Positions 16,923 to 24,652 of a stretch of DNA of 26,008 nucleotides are shown here, piece by piece. Position 1 is the stretch's first letter; each line of letters starts with the position of its first letter. The notes below the pieces were generated by a model, which saw nothing but the letters and a program-made list of their open reading frames with translations, did not search any database and was not told the DNA's origin. The position numbers and the translations under genes are program-made. The stretch comes from RGIG3528 sp964653855. Lineage in GTDB: Bacteria; Bacillota; Clostridia; Lachnospirales; Lachnospiraceae. The stretch is taken from assembly GCA_964653855.1 (NCBI GenBank), contig CAZZFV010000030.1, forward strand, positions 1 to 26,008, in the 5' to 3' direction.

Positions 16923-17865
16923 AAACGAATTTGAACGGATTACGGAGCTGCTGTCCGAATTGTCGGCGGACGAAAAAACACGGCATATTGCGGAAGAACT
17001 CTCTTATGAATTTACAAGCCTCAAAAACAAGTATGTGAGAGAAGCCGTAAGGCGTGAAAACAGAATGCGTCTGTCGGATATCAGGCGTGTGAACGAGGCG
17101 TTTGAAGACGCAATAAAAAACGAAGAATTTTTGGTTTATTACCAGCCGAAAGTAAATTTAAAAACATATCATGCGGAAGGTGCGGAAGGATTGTGCCGCT
17201 GGATGCATGAAGGAAAGCTTGTTTATCCCGACAGATTTATTCCGGCGCTTGAATACAGCGGAAAGATAGAAGAGCTTGATTTTTACGTGTTGGAACACGT
17301 GTGTAAGGACATAAGGCGCTGGATTGATTCGGGAAAAAATGCGGTTCAGATATCGGTCAATTTTTCGCGTATCAATATAGGAAAAGCAAGGCTCTTGGAG
17401 CGCATAATCGACACGATAGACAAGTATAAGGTGCCTCATTCATACATTCAGGTTGAGCTTACGGAAACATTTACGGAAGTGGAGTTTGATGACTTACGGG
17501 ATTTGCTCCTTGGGCTCAGGGACGCCGGCATCAGCACGGCGGTTGACGACTTCGGAACCGGATATTCTTCGCTTAAGCTTATCAGCGAGCTTCCGTGGAA
17601 CGTGCTAAAAATAGATAAGAGCCTTCTCCACGAAGCGGAACGCGAAGGTTCGAACGAACACCTCATGCTTCGCCATATAATAGGAATGGTTCTCGATATG
17701 GGAATGGAATGCGTGGTTGAGGGTGTTGAAACACAAAATGACGTAAGAATTTTAAAAGACAACAAGTGCTTTATGGCACAGGGGTATTATTTCGACAAGC
17801 CCATAGCCTGTTCGGAATTCGAACAGGTACTTGAGAGATCGGGTTCTAACAAAAAGAAACAATGA
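16915..17865 (+). CDS. EAL-domain c-di-GMP phosphodiesterase
   Basis: It linearises c-di-GMP to pGpG. The 316-residue product has a helical N-terminal part (about 1-62) and an EAL domain (about 65-308). The motif itself reads EGL (Glu91) in GAEGLCRW. The other expected ligands are present: Asn149 in SVNFS, Glu181 in ELTE, both Asp of DDFGTGYSSL (211-220), Lys232 in LKID, Glu269 in VEGVET and the Gln of AQGYYF. Activity is therefore plausible. No GGDEF domain is attached. The ATG at 16915 overlaps the upstream stop (ATGAGTGA) and follows a GAGGTGG site, so it is translationally coupled to the Cache pseudokinase. Its 3' end overlaps the convergent ispE by 20 bp. Confidence 0.9.
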   Translation: MSENEFERITELLSELSADEKTRHIAEELSYEFTSLKNKYVREAVRRENRMRLSDIRRVNEAFEDAIKNEEFLVYYQPKVNLKTYHAEGAEGLCRWMHEGKLVYPDRFIPALEYSGKIEELDFYVLEHVCKDIRRWIDSGKNAVQISVNFSRINIGKARLLERIIDTIDKYKVPHSYIQVELTETFTEVEFDDLRDLLLGLRDAGISTAVDDFGTGYSSLKLISELPWNVLKIDKSLLHEAEREGSNEHLMLRHIIGMVLDMGMECVVEGVETQNDVRILKDNKCFMAQGYYFDKPIACSEFEQVLERSGSNKKKQ

Positions 17866-18724
17866 ATTTTTTGGCTTTCGGTAAATTGATGTTATCGAAA
17901 GCTTTTTTTGCTTTTGATTCGTCGGTGAAGAGCCCATAAACGGTCGATCCGCTTCCGGTCATGAGGGACGCGTCGGCGCCGTGATTTAAAAGGAGTTCCT
18001 TATAATCGTTAATTTCGGGATGGAGAGCGAGAGCGGCATGCTCCATATAATTTTCGGAAGTGTGACAGATGACTCCTGCATCATGTGCCTTTATTGCGTC
18101 AACCTGCGCTTTGACATCCGGATGTGAAATCATAGAATACGAATCCGTGAGCGCATACATGGTCTTAGTTGACAGCGAAAACTCGGGCTTTATGAGAACG
18201 GCGGTGAGAGAGGGAGCCGGCGGGAGAACGGTTACTTTTTCACCTATTCCTTCACACAATGCGGTGCCTCCGTATACAAGAAAAGGCACATCCGCACCGA
18301 GTGACACGGAAATGTCCGCAAGCGTTTTTATGTCAAGATTTATGTGCATCATATCGTTAAGCGCGAGTAAAACGGCAGCGGCATCCGCACTGCCGCCGCC
18401 GAGCCCGGCTCCGTCCGGGATGTTTTTTTGCACCCGGACGGTTACCTTAAAATGATTTTTACTTTTTGCCGCTATATCGCACATAAGTTTTGCGGCTTTG
18501 TACACAAGGTTTGATTTATCCCATGTGATATGCGGGAAATCCGCCGCATTGTCGCACGAGAGGCACACAGTAGACCTTTTTGACTCGGTAACGGATAAAT
18601 TAATATTGTCCGCAAGCGTGATTGTTTGCATGACGGTAGATATTTCGTGATATCCGTCGGGGCGCTTACCCGTTATGTCAAGCGTGAGATTTAATTTTGC
18701 GTGTGCCTTTGTGTAAAGTTCCAT
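17846..18724 (-). CDS. ispE: 4-diphosphocytidyl-2-C-methyl-D-erythritol kinase
   Basis: This GHMP kinase of the MEP isoprenoid pathway phosphorylates CDP-ME. The 292-residue product has Lys10 in AHAKLNL, PDGYHE (22-27), the glycine-rich ATP loop PDGAGLGGGSADAA (about 104-117), the catalytic Asp145 in GADVPF and the C-terminal TGSGSTVYGLF. The ATG at 18724 is preceded by AAGGA eight bases upstream; the frame stays open to 18760 without a better site. It follows the metal repressor by 54 bp on the same strand and may be its co-transcript. The 3' end overlaps the EAL gene and contains that operon's terminator. No terminator of its own is visible. Confidence 0.95.
   Translation of the reverse strand: MELYTKAHAKLNLTLDITGKRPDGYHEISTVMQTITLADNINLSVTESKRSTVCLSCDNAADFPHITWDKSNLVYKAAKLMCDIAAKSKNHFKVTVRVQKNIPDGAGLGGGSADAAAVLLALNDMMHINLDIKTLADISVSLGADVPFLVYGGTALCEGIGEKVTVLPPAPSLTAVLIKPEFSLSTKTMYALTDSYSMISHPDVKAQVDAIKAHDAGVICHTSENYMEHAALALHPEINDYKELLLNHGADASLMTGSGSTVYGLFTDESKAKKAFDNINLPKAKKFIVSFC
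17874..17909 (+). terminator. Terminator of the pseudokinase-EAL operon, inside ispE
   Basis: An 11-bp stem with one G-U pair (17874-17884 with 17892-17902), a seven-base loop and seven Ts (17903-17909), starting nine bases after the EAL stop. On the minus strand the exit side of the hairpin lacks a clean T-run (two bases intervene), so it should act mainly on plus-strand transcripts. All of it is coding sequence of ispE. Confidence 0.85.
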
Positions 18725-18778
18725 GTGTGTTTCCTTGTGATGTTTTTTTGTTGTTGCCAAAGTATATGTGTGTTTTGT

Positions 18779-19072
18779 TCACTCACTTACGTGGTCGAGC
18801 CCGAGGTCGATAATCGATCTTACGTGATCGTCCGCAAGTGAGTAAAATACCATTTTTCCGTCACGCCGCGCGGAGATAAGCTTCCCCTTCTTTAAAAAGG
18901 TAAGCTGATGCGATACGGCGGACTGAGTCATTTTGAGCTTTTCCGCTATGTCTCCCACACAAAGTTCCGTTTCAAAAAGAGCATACAATATTCGGATTCT
19001 TGTCGAATCGCCGAAATACTTAAAAAGCTCCGCAAGATCATATAAGGTGTTTTCGGTTACCTTTTGTTTCAT
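18779..19072 (-). CDS. ArsR/SmtB-family metal-responsive repressor
   Basis: A 97-residue winged-helix repressor with the DNA-recognition segment MTQSAVSHQLTFLKKGKLI (about 48-66). Its last helix has Asp81, His83, His94 and Glu97. That spacing (2, 11, 3) is the same as the alpha5 zinc ligands of SmtB (D104, H106, H117, E120) and close to CzrA, so zinc or a related divalent metal is the likely inducer. The CadC-type Cys-x-Cys site is incomplete (ELCVGD has one Cys). The ATG at 19072 overlaps the upstream ATPase stop by four bases; a longer in-frame ATG within the ATPase gene (19192) is rejected. It probably represses its own operon through the site at 21248. Confidence 0.93.
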   Translation of the reverse strand: MKQKVTENTLYDLAELFKYFGDSTRIRILYALFETELCVGDIAEKLKMTQSAVSHQLTFLKKGKLISARRDGKMVFYSLADDHVRSIIDLGLDHVSE

Positions 19073-21217
19073 TTCGTTCTCCTTATGTATAAAGCTCTCA
19101 TTGCGTTGAGAACGGCGATTGCCATGACTCCGACATCGGCAAAGATTGCGAGCCACATGCCCGTAAGACCTGTTGCTGTGAATACAAGACATATAAGCTT
19201 TACGCCGATTGCGAATACAATGTTCTCGTTTGCGATAAAGTGCGTTTTACGTGCAATTTTGATTGCCAGCGCGATCTTGTCGGGATCGTCGTCCATCAGG
19301 ACAACGTCTGCGGCTTCTATTGCGGCATCGCTTCCGAGACCGCCCATCGCGATTCCGACATCCGCACGCGAAAGCACGGGAGCATCGTTTATGCCGTCTC
19401 CGACGAAGCAAAGGGTGGATTTCATGTCGCTCTTTTTATTAAGCAATTCTTCCACTTTTGTAACCTTGTCGGCGGGAAGAAGTTCACCGTAATAATTTTG
19501 TATTCCGAGTTCTCCCGCAACACTTTCCGCAACACGCACGGAATCGCCCGTGAGCATGACCGTGTCGTGAATTCCGAGAGCATTCAAGTCTTTGATCGAT
19601 TTCTTTGCCGTATCCTTTAAAACGTCTCTTATAAGAATATGTCCGGCATATTCATTGTTTACCGCCACATGCACAATCGTTCCGACGTGAGTGCACGGAA
19701 CAATCGCGATGTTAAGCTTTTTCATGAGCTTATCGTTACCGATTGCGACGGTTAAATTTTCATAATTTTTGAAGATGCCGTTTGTTTTTAAGTGAGCGAT
19801 TATACCGTTTCCGCCGAGCTCTTCAACGGACTCTGTTTCGTCCAAATCGATTTTATCATTATAGGCTTTTATGATGCTTTTTGCAATGGGATGCGACGAT
19901 GCGCTCTCCGCATAAGCGGAAAGGCGTAAGAGTTCATGTTCGTCCATTGTGTTATGATGAATGCCAACAACTTCAAATACACCCTTTGTCATTGTGCCTG
20001 TTTTGTCAAACACAACCGTCTTTGCCTTTGAAAGTGCGTCGATGTATCCCGAACCTTTTACGAGGATGCCGTTTTTACTTGCGCATCCGATTCCCGCAAA
20101 GAAGCTTAACGGAATGCTTATCACAAGTGCACAGGGACAGCTTACGCAAAGGAACGAAAGAGCACGATAAATCCATGTCGAAAAACCGGCGGGATTTCCC
20201 ATAATCATATTGATTACCGGCGGGATAACGGCGAGCAATACCGCACTTCCGCAAACAACGGGCGTGTAGACGCGCGCAAATTTTTTGATGAAATTCTCGG
20301 ATTTTGCTTTTCTTTGCGAGGCGTCACGCACAAGCGTAAGTATTCTTGAAATTGTTGATTCCGAAAAATCTTTTGTTGTTTTTATTTTTAAGATACCGCT
20401 CAAATTTATCGAGCCGCTTAAGACTTCGTCGCTTTCCGCAACATTTACGGGAAGGCTTTCGCCCGTAAGCGCAGCCGTATCGAGTGTTGAGGATCCCGAT
20501 ACGATTTGTCCGTCGATCGGAATTCTTTCGCCGGGATTTACGGTTATGACTGTGCCCAAAGGAACATTTTCCGGTGACACACGCTTTATTACACCGTTTT
20601 CTTCGATGTTTGCGTAATCGGGGCGAATGTCCATGAGGTCCTCGATGTTTTTGCGGCTCTTTCCGACGGCATAATCCTCAAAAAGTTCACCGAGCTTATA
20701 AAACACGATAACGGCGATTGCTTCAGTAAACTCACCGAGCGCCATCGCACCTATTGAGGCAACGGCCATAAGGAAAACTTCGTCCAAAAATTCACCGTGC
20801 AAAATGCTCTTCACTGAGTTAATTATTATGTCATAGGAAACAACAAGGTATCCGAGAGCGACAAGGACGTATTTTGCGACGGGGGGAAGCGAATCTCCCG
20901 CAATCAAAAGCACAACAAGTATGATTGACGAAAAAATAAGCTTTGCGATTGTGATGCGGGGATTTTCTTCATCTTCTTCCTCTTCGTCATCGTCGCCTGA
21001 GTCCATGGCTCCGTGTGCGTGCTTTAATTCGTCATCGTCGTCGTGACAAGCGCAGTGATGATGACTGCAGGAATGATTGTGNNNNNNNNNNNNNNNNNNN
21101 NNNNNNNNNNNNNNNNNNNNNNNNNNNNNNNNNNNNNNNNNNNNNNNNNNNNNNNNNNNNNNNNNNNNNNNNNNNNNNNNNCTCGTGTTTAGACTCGTGT
21201 TCGTGATTGTGTGACAT
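19069..21217 (-). CDS. cadA: P1B-2-type Zn/Cd-transporting ATPase (interrupted by an assembly gap)
   Basis: It exports divalent metal at the cost of ATP. The ATG at 21217 (MSHNHEHE) has AAAGGAGAG just upstream. Twelve codons precede the N-run and 670 residues follow it. The visible N-terminus is His-rich with Cys (HNHSCSHHHCACH), then very acidic (DDDD, DDDEEEE), in place of a standard GMTCxxC domain in the part that can be read. Catalytic parts are present: TGES, the SCPCAL metal site in TM6, phosphorylation motif DKTGTMT, SSHPIAK, GDGINDAP, and in the last helices GVKLI and FADVGV, the Lys and Asp-x-Gly marks of P1B-2 pumps. The coding flanks total an exact number of codons, so the true gap length should be a multiple of three; the frame break across 100 N is a placeholder effect. 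It leads the operon with the SmtB-type repressor. Confidence 0.93.
21082..21181. other. Assembly gap (100 N)
   Basis: Exactly 100 undetermined bases, a common placeholder length for a gap of unknown size. It falls in the His-codon-rich start of the metal ATPase gene, where short repeats such as CTCGTGTT occur at the edge. Such low-complexity repeats would explain a failed assembly. Confidence 0.97.
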
Positions 21218-21247
21218 ATTAAACTCTCCTTTGAACATTTAAACAAT

Positions 21248-21261
21248 TGAACAACTATTCA
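21248..21261. promoter_or_regulatory. SmtB/CzrA-type metal repressor operator
   Basis: TGAACAACTATTCA has the form TGAA-N6-TTCA, the core of ArsR/SmtB-family operators; in particular it matches the TGAACA-N2-TATTCA form of CzrA-like sites. It lies directly downstream of the ATPase -10 element, across the expected transcription start, where a bound repressor would block initiation. A TTGAAC half-site borders it. Confidence 0.7.
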
Positions 21262-21268
21262 TACGTTC

Positions 21269-21296
21269 AATATATCACTTATTTTTCCGTTGTCAA
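21269..21296 (-). promoter_or_regulatory. Promoter of the metal efflux operon
   Basis: On the minus strand a perfect -35 TTGACA (21291-21296) and -10 TATATT (21269-21274) are spaced by 16 bp. The start would be near 21262, next to the operator. The leader to the ATG at 21217 is about 45 nt. Confidence 0.65.
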
Positions 21297-21390
21297 TACC
21301 AAATATTACAATTTTGAGAGATTTTTGACTTCCTTTTGACAAAAAAACATGGTAGGATTGCGAGAGCACGAGGGTGAGTAGGGAGCATAA

Positions 21391-21864
21391 ATGGATTCAA
21401 ACAAAAACAAAAAACTAAAATATATTGCGATTTTCTATTGTGTTTTTATGGGAATTATTTTATTTGCGAGGTTCGGAACATATACGAGCGGAATTCCGTA
21501 TCTTACACAGGTAAAAGCGCATTTTAAGACGGCGCTCTGGGACAGCATTCCGGGGTACTTTGAAAACCTCATAAATCCGAACGAATCGGTTACCGTACGG
21601 GCGATTGCTTTTATAAATCTTGTCGGAAATTTTGTTTTCTTTGTTCCGATAGGAATTTTTTTACCGATGTTTTTTAAGGCATTTAAAAGAATATATGTTT
21701 TTTTGCCGGGCGTGGTTATGATGATTTTTACGATTGAATCGTTACAGGCAATAACGCTCAGGGGCACGTTCGATTCGGACGATATTTTGTTAAATACGGT
21801 GGCTGCCTTATGCGGATTTGTGGGGTATAAGATATATATTTTTATGGCGGATTATAAATCATGA
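21391..21864 (+). CDS. VanZ-like integral membrane protein
   Basis: The 157-residue protein has about four membrane helices (near 9-27, 72-94, 99-119 and 130-152) and the VanZ-family pattern: NLVGNFVFFVPIG in helix 2, E-x-x-Q (ESLQ) in helix 3, then GTFDSDDILLN. VanZ confers low-level teicoplanin resistance in enterococci, but most family members have no known function, and no van genes are nearby. AGGGAG precedes the ATG. A TTGACA stands at 21336 but no matching -10 is clear. The stop overlaps the next gene's ATG by four bases, coupling it to the radical SAM gene. Confidence 0.85.
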   Translation: MDSNKNKKLKYIAIFYCVFMGIILFARFGTYTSGIPYLTQVKAHFKTALWDSIPGYFENLINPNESVTVRAIAFINLVGNFVFFVPIGIFLPMFFKAFKRIYVFLPGVVMMIFTIESLQAITLRGTFDSDDILLNTVAALCGFVGYKIYIFMADYKS

Positions 21865-23153
21865 TTGAATTTTCGGAAGAAGAAAAGAATAAGATTAACG
21901 AATTTAAGAACACTGTTCCCATGAGCTTTCAAATGGAAAGGGAGCTTATGGGACTTTGTTCTTATTTATATGTAAATCAAATGTCCGTTTCAAAGTACCT
22001 TGATGAATTTTTAAAGGAAAATGTTATGCCGGGAGAAACGATAAAAAAGAACCGGTCGAAGGTGCTTCTCGAAACGATGAGAGAAGACATTATAAGAAAT
22101 ATTGACGTAAACCCCATTGAAAAAAATAACGATTTTCCGAAAAACGAGAAAATCACGGCATGGGTGGAAGAAAGCGTAAAAGACGATCCGCTAACACAAG
22201 AGCTTATTAAAAATGCGGATGAAGTTGTTTTTATAAAGCACTATAAGGACATTTTTAATGCTAAAGGGCATGACTTTAAGGCAGAAAAATACAGCCGAAA
22301 TTTTATTGTCGCAAGGAACACCGAAACTCTTATTTACCCCGGCGCGCCCTTTTGCCAAAGCTTTGGGAACGAAAACTTTTATTATGCTTCGTGCGTCAAA
22401 AATTGCATTTATGACTGCGACTATTGCTTCTTGCAAGGGATGTATCCGAGCGGACTGTCGGTTTACTTTGTGAATCTTGACGATTATTTTTCGGAGCTTG
22501 ACCGTATTTTAAAAGAAAAACCGGTATATTTGTGTGTTTCTTACGATACGGACTTGCTTGCGCTCGAAAACAGGATACACTATGTGGATAAGTGGATAAG
22601 TTATTCACAATTTAACAAAAACCTGAAAGTCGAAATACGCACGAAATGCGGAAACAATGCCTTCTTTTCGGATTATGATTTAAAAGTTAAATCGGGATTT
22701 GCGGAAAAATGTGATAATGTTATATTCGGGTGGACAATTTCGCCGGACTTTGTTGCGCGTCACTTTGAAAAAGGACTTCCGAGCACGGAAGCACGGATTA
22801 ATGCCGCAAAAAGCGCGATTAAAGCGGGATTTAAGGTGCGACTTTGCTTTGATCCAATGATTTACCATAAAGATTACAAAAACTCTTACAGAGAGCTTTT
22901 TACACGGGTTTTTGATGAAATTTCACCGAGTGATCTTTTAGACGTGAGTGTGGGTGTTTTCAGGATTTCAAACAACCTTTTAAAAAATATGCGTGACGTA
23001 AATCCTTTAAGTCCCGTCACATGTTTTCCTTATATTACGGAAAACGGTGCGTGCCACTATGGGGAATTGTCGCATGAAATGGTTGGGTTTGCCGCGAATG
23101 AATTAAAGAAATATTTGCCTACAGAAAAGATATTTATCTGGGACGGAAATTAA
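21861..23153 (+). CDS. Spore photoproduct lyase-family radical SAM protein
   Basis: A 430-residue protein with the SPL-type cluster motif C-x3-C-x2-C (Cys182, Cys186, Cys189, in KNCIYDCDYCFLQG), which binds the 4Fe-4S cluster that cleaves SAM. The following strands fit SPL-like proteins: VNLDDYF, FGWTISPDFVARHFEKG, and ERI-like ARINAAKSAIKAGFKV. Bacillus SplB directly reverses the thymine dimer formed in UV-treated spores. Here the N-terminal region is about 90 residues longer than in SplB. The place where I recall the SplB hydrogen-donor cysteine (ACTSDIVGID) reads SYDTDLLALE, with Tyr228 at the cysteine position and Cys225 three residues before. It may be a divergent lyase or a different radical SAM enzyme. 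It is coupled to the VanZ-like gene and ends at a strong terminator. Confidence 0.8.
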   Translation: MIEFSEEEKNKINEFKNTVPMSFQMERELMGLCSYLYVNQMSVSKYLDEFLKENVMPGETIKKNRSKVLLETMREDIIRNIDVNPIEKNNDFPKNEKITAWVEESVKDDPLTQELIKNADEVVFIKHYKDIFNAKGHDFKAEKYSRNFIVARNTETLIYPGAPFCQSFGNENFYYASCVKNCIYDCDYCFLQGMYPSGLSVYFVNLDDYFSELDRILKEKPVYLCVSYDTDLLALENRIHYVDKWISYSQFNKNLKVEIRTKCGNNAFFSDYDLKVKSGFAEKCDNVIFGWTISPDFVARHFEKGLPSTEARINAAKSAIKAGFKVRLCFDPMIYHKDYKNSYRELFTRVFDEISPSDLLDVSVGVFRISNNLLKNMRDVNPLSPVTCFPYITENGACHYGELSHEMVGFAANELKKYLPTEKIFIWDGN

Positions 23154-23198
23154 AAAGAGTTTGGTGAAGTATAATACGCTTCACCAAACTCTTTTTTT
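23152..23198. terminator. Bidirectional terminator between the SPL-like gene and metY
   Basis: A perfect 18-bp stem (23152-23169 with 23179-23196) with a nine-base loop. The stem starts in A5 and ends in T7, so it can stop transcription from both converging genes. It begins within the stop codon of the SPL-like gene. Confidence 0.93.
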
Positions 23199-23203
23199 AA
23201 AAA

Positions 23204-24493
23204 CTAATCCTCTACCTTATCGAGTGCTGCGCTGATGTCGGCGATTAAGTCGCGCTTATCTTCAAGTCCGCAGGAGAATCTTACGAGGTTCGGTAAAATT
23301 CCGCATGCCTTAAGCTGTTCGTCGTTCATCTGGCGGTGAGTTGCGTTTGCGGGATGCAAACAGCAGCTTCTTGCGTCGGCAACGTGTGTTTCGATTGCGG
23401 CAACATGGAGATTCTTCATGAATGTTTCCGCGGCCTTTCTGCCGCCCTTGAGTCCAAAGCTTACAACGCCGCAGGAGCCGTTGGGAAGATACTTTTCTGC
23501 GAGAGCGTGATATTTGTCACCGGGAAGTCCGCAATAGTTTACATATTCGATCTTGTCGTGTGATGCAAGGAACTCTGCAACGGCCTGACCGTTTTCGCAG
23601 TGTCTTGCCATACGTACGTGAAGGCTCTCAAGGCCGAGATTGAGTATAAAAGCGTGCTGAGGCGACTGAATCGAACCGAAGTCACGCATGAGCTGAGCGG
23701 TGCACTTTGTGATAAATGCGCCTTCCTTGCCGAACTTGGTCGCATAGGTGATTCCGTGATAGGAATCGTCGGGAGTGCAAAGTCCGGGGAATTTGTCGGC
23801 ATGTGCCATCCAGTCAAAGTTTCCTGCGTCGACTATGCATCCGCCGACCGTTGCTCCGTGTCCGTCCATGTATTTTGTGGTGGAATGTGTGACAATGTCC
23901 GCACCCCACTCGATGGGGCGGCAATTTACGGGAGTTGCAAATGTGTTGTCGATGATGAAAGGAACGCCGTGCTCGTGAGCAACATTTGCCCAAAGCTCGA
24001 TGTCAAGCACCGTAAGTGCGGGATTTGCGATCGTTTCGCCAAATACCGCCTTAGTGTTCGGACGGAAAGCGGCTTCGATTTCTTCTCTTGTCGAATCGGG
24101 GGAAATGAATGTAAAGTCAATTCCCATTTTTTTCATCGTAACGGCAAAAAGATTGAATGTTCCGCCGTAAATGGAGCTTGATGCGATAACGTGATCGCCG
24201 CAGTTTGCAAGGTTGAAAACCGCATAGAAGTTTGCGGCCTGACCGGAAGATGTGAGCATTGCGGCTTTTCCTCCGCAGAGCTCGGCTATTTTTGCGGCTA
24301 CAAGGTCGTTTGTGGGATTTTGAAGTCTTGTGTAAAAATATCCGCTTGCTTCAAGGTCGAAAAGCTTTCCCATGTCTTCGCTTGTGTCATATTTGAATGT
24401 TGTGCTCTGATAGATGGGAATCTGACGGGGCTCGCCGTTTTTGGGAGTATATCCGCCCTGTACACATTTTGTGTTTATGGAATAGTTTGACAT
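23204..24493 (-). CDS. metY: O-acetylhomoserine sulfhydrylase (aminocarboxypropyltransferase)
   Basis: This PLP enzyme makes homocysteine directly from O-acetylhomoserine and sulfide in methionine synthesis. The 429-residue length suits MetY, being longer than the roughly 380-400 residues of MetB/MetC relatives. Visible are YTR (54-56) and SSGQ (82-85) contacting PLP phosphate, the Asp182 in IIDNTFATP that holds the pyridine nitrogen, Lys207 in HSTTKYMDGHG forming the Schiff base, and a C-terminal LVRFSCGLED. AAAGGAGA precedes the ATG. It has its own promoter and a shared terminator, so it is monocistronic. I looked for a SAM (S-box) riboswitch in the short leader and saw none. Confidence 0.95.
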   Translation of the reverse strand: MSNYSINTKCVQGGYTPKNGEPRQIPIYQSTTFKYDTSEDMGKLFDLEASGYFYTRLQNPTNDLVAAKIAELCGGKAAMLTSSGQAANFYAVFNLANCGDHVIASSSIYGGTFNLFAVTMKKMGIDFTFISPDSTREEIEAAFRPNTKAVFGETIANPALTVLDIELWANVAHEHGVPFIIDNTFATPVNCRPIEWGADIVTHSTTKYMDGHGATVGGCIVDAGNFDWMAHADKFPGLCTPDDSYHGITYATKFGKEGAFITKCTAQLMRDFGSIQSPQHAFILNLGLESLHVRMARHCENGQAVAEFLASHDKIEYVNYCGLPGDKYHALAEKYLPNGSCGVVSFGLKGGRKAAETFMKNLHVAAIETHVADARSCCLHPANATHRQMNDEQLKACGILPNLVRFSCGLEDKRDLIADISAALDKVED

Positions 24494-24521
24494 ATGGCTC
24501 TCCTTTGCATTATTATTAGAT

Positions 24522-24550
24522 GATATCGGTGTGTTAACGGCGCCGGTATC
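24522..24550. repeat. Inverted repeat in the metY / methyltransferase divergent region
   Basis: Arms 24522-24532 and 24540-24550 pair over 11 positions if read as plus-strand RNA (three G-U pairs) around a GTTAACG loop. As minus-strand RNA the same positions give A-C mismatches, so the structure favours the plus strand. No T-run follows. It may be a protein-binding site in the metY leader or chance. Confidence 0.3.
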
Positions 24551-24566
24551 TTGATGATTAGAAGTT

Positions 24567-24595
24567 ATCTTAATTCAAGAATACTTTCAAGTCAA
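24567..24595 (-). promoter_or_regulatory. metY promoter
   Basis: On the minus strand -35 TTGACT (24590-24595), a 17-bp spacer and -10 TAAGAT (24567-24572). The leader is about 65 nt, too short for a typical SAM riboswitch. Confidence 0.7.
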
Positions 24596-24652
24596 GAAAA
24601 AAGACGGGCGACTTTAACAAAAGTTTAATTATAAAAAGAAAAGAGGCATATC

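Noticed and set aside
19073..19192. N-terminal extension of the SmtB-type repressor
   Set aside because: It lies inside the ATPase coding region in another frame; the ATG at 19072 with its 4-base overlap fits the usual family length.
19069..21217. Frameshifted pseudogene call for the metal ATPase
   Set aside because: The frame change occurs only across the 100-N placeholder; both flanks contain whole codons and all catalytic motifs are intact.
23600..24181. 193-residue plus-strand frame antisense to metY
   Set aside because: It lies fully inside a well-conserved enzyme gene on the other strand and shows no ribosome site or family motif.
24494..24572. SAM (S-box) or T-box riboswitch upstream of metY
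   Set aside because: The leader is only about 65 nt and lacks the conserved S-box core or T-box sequence.
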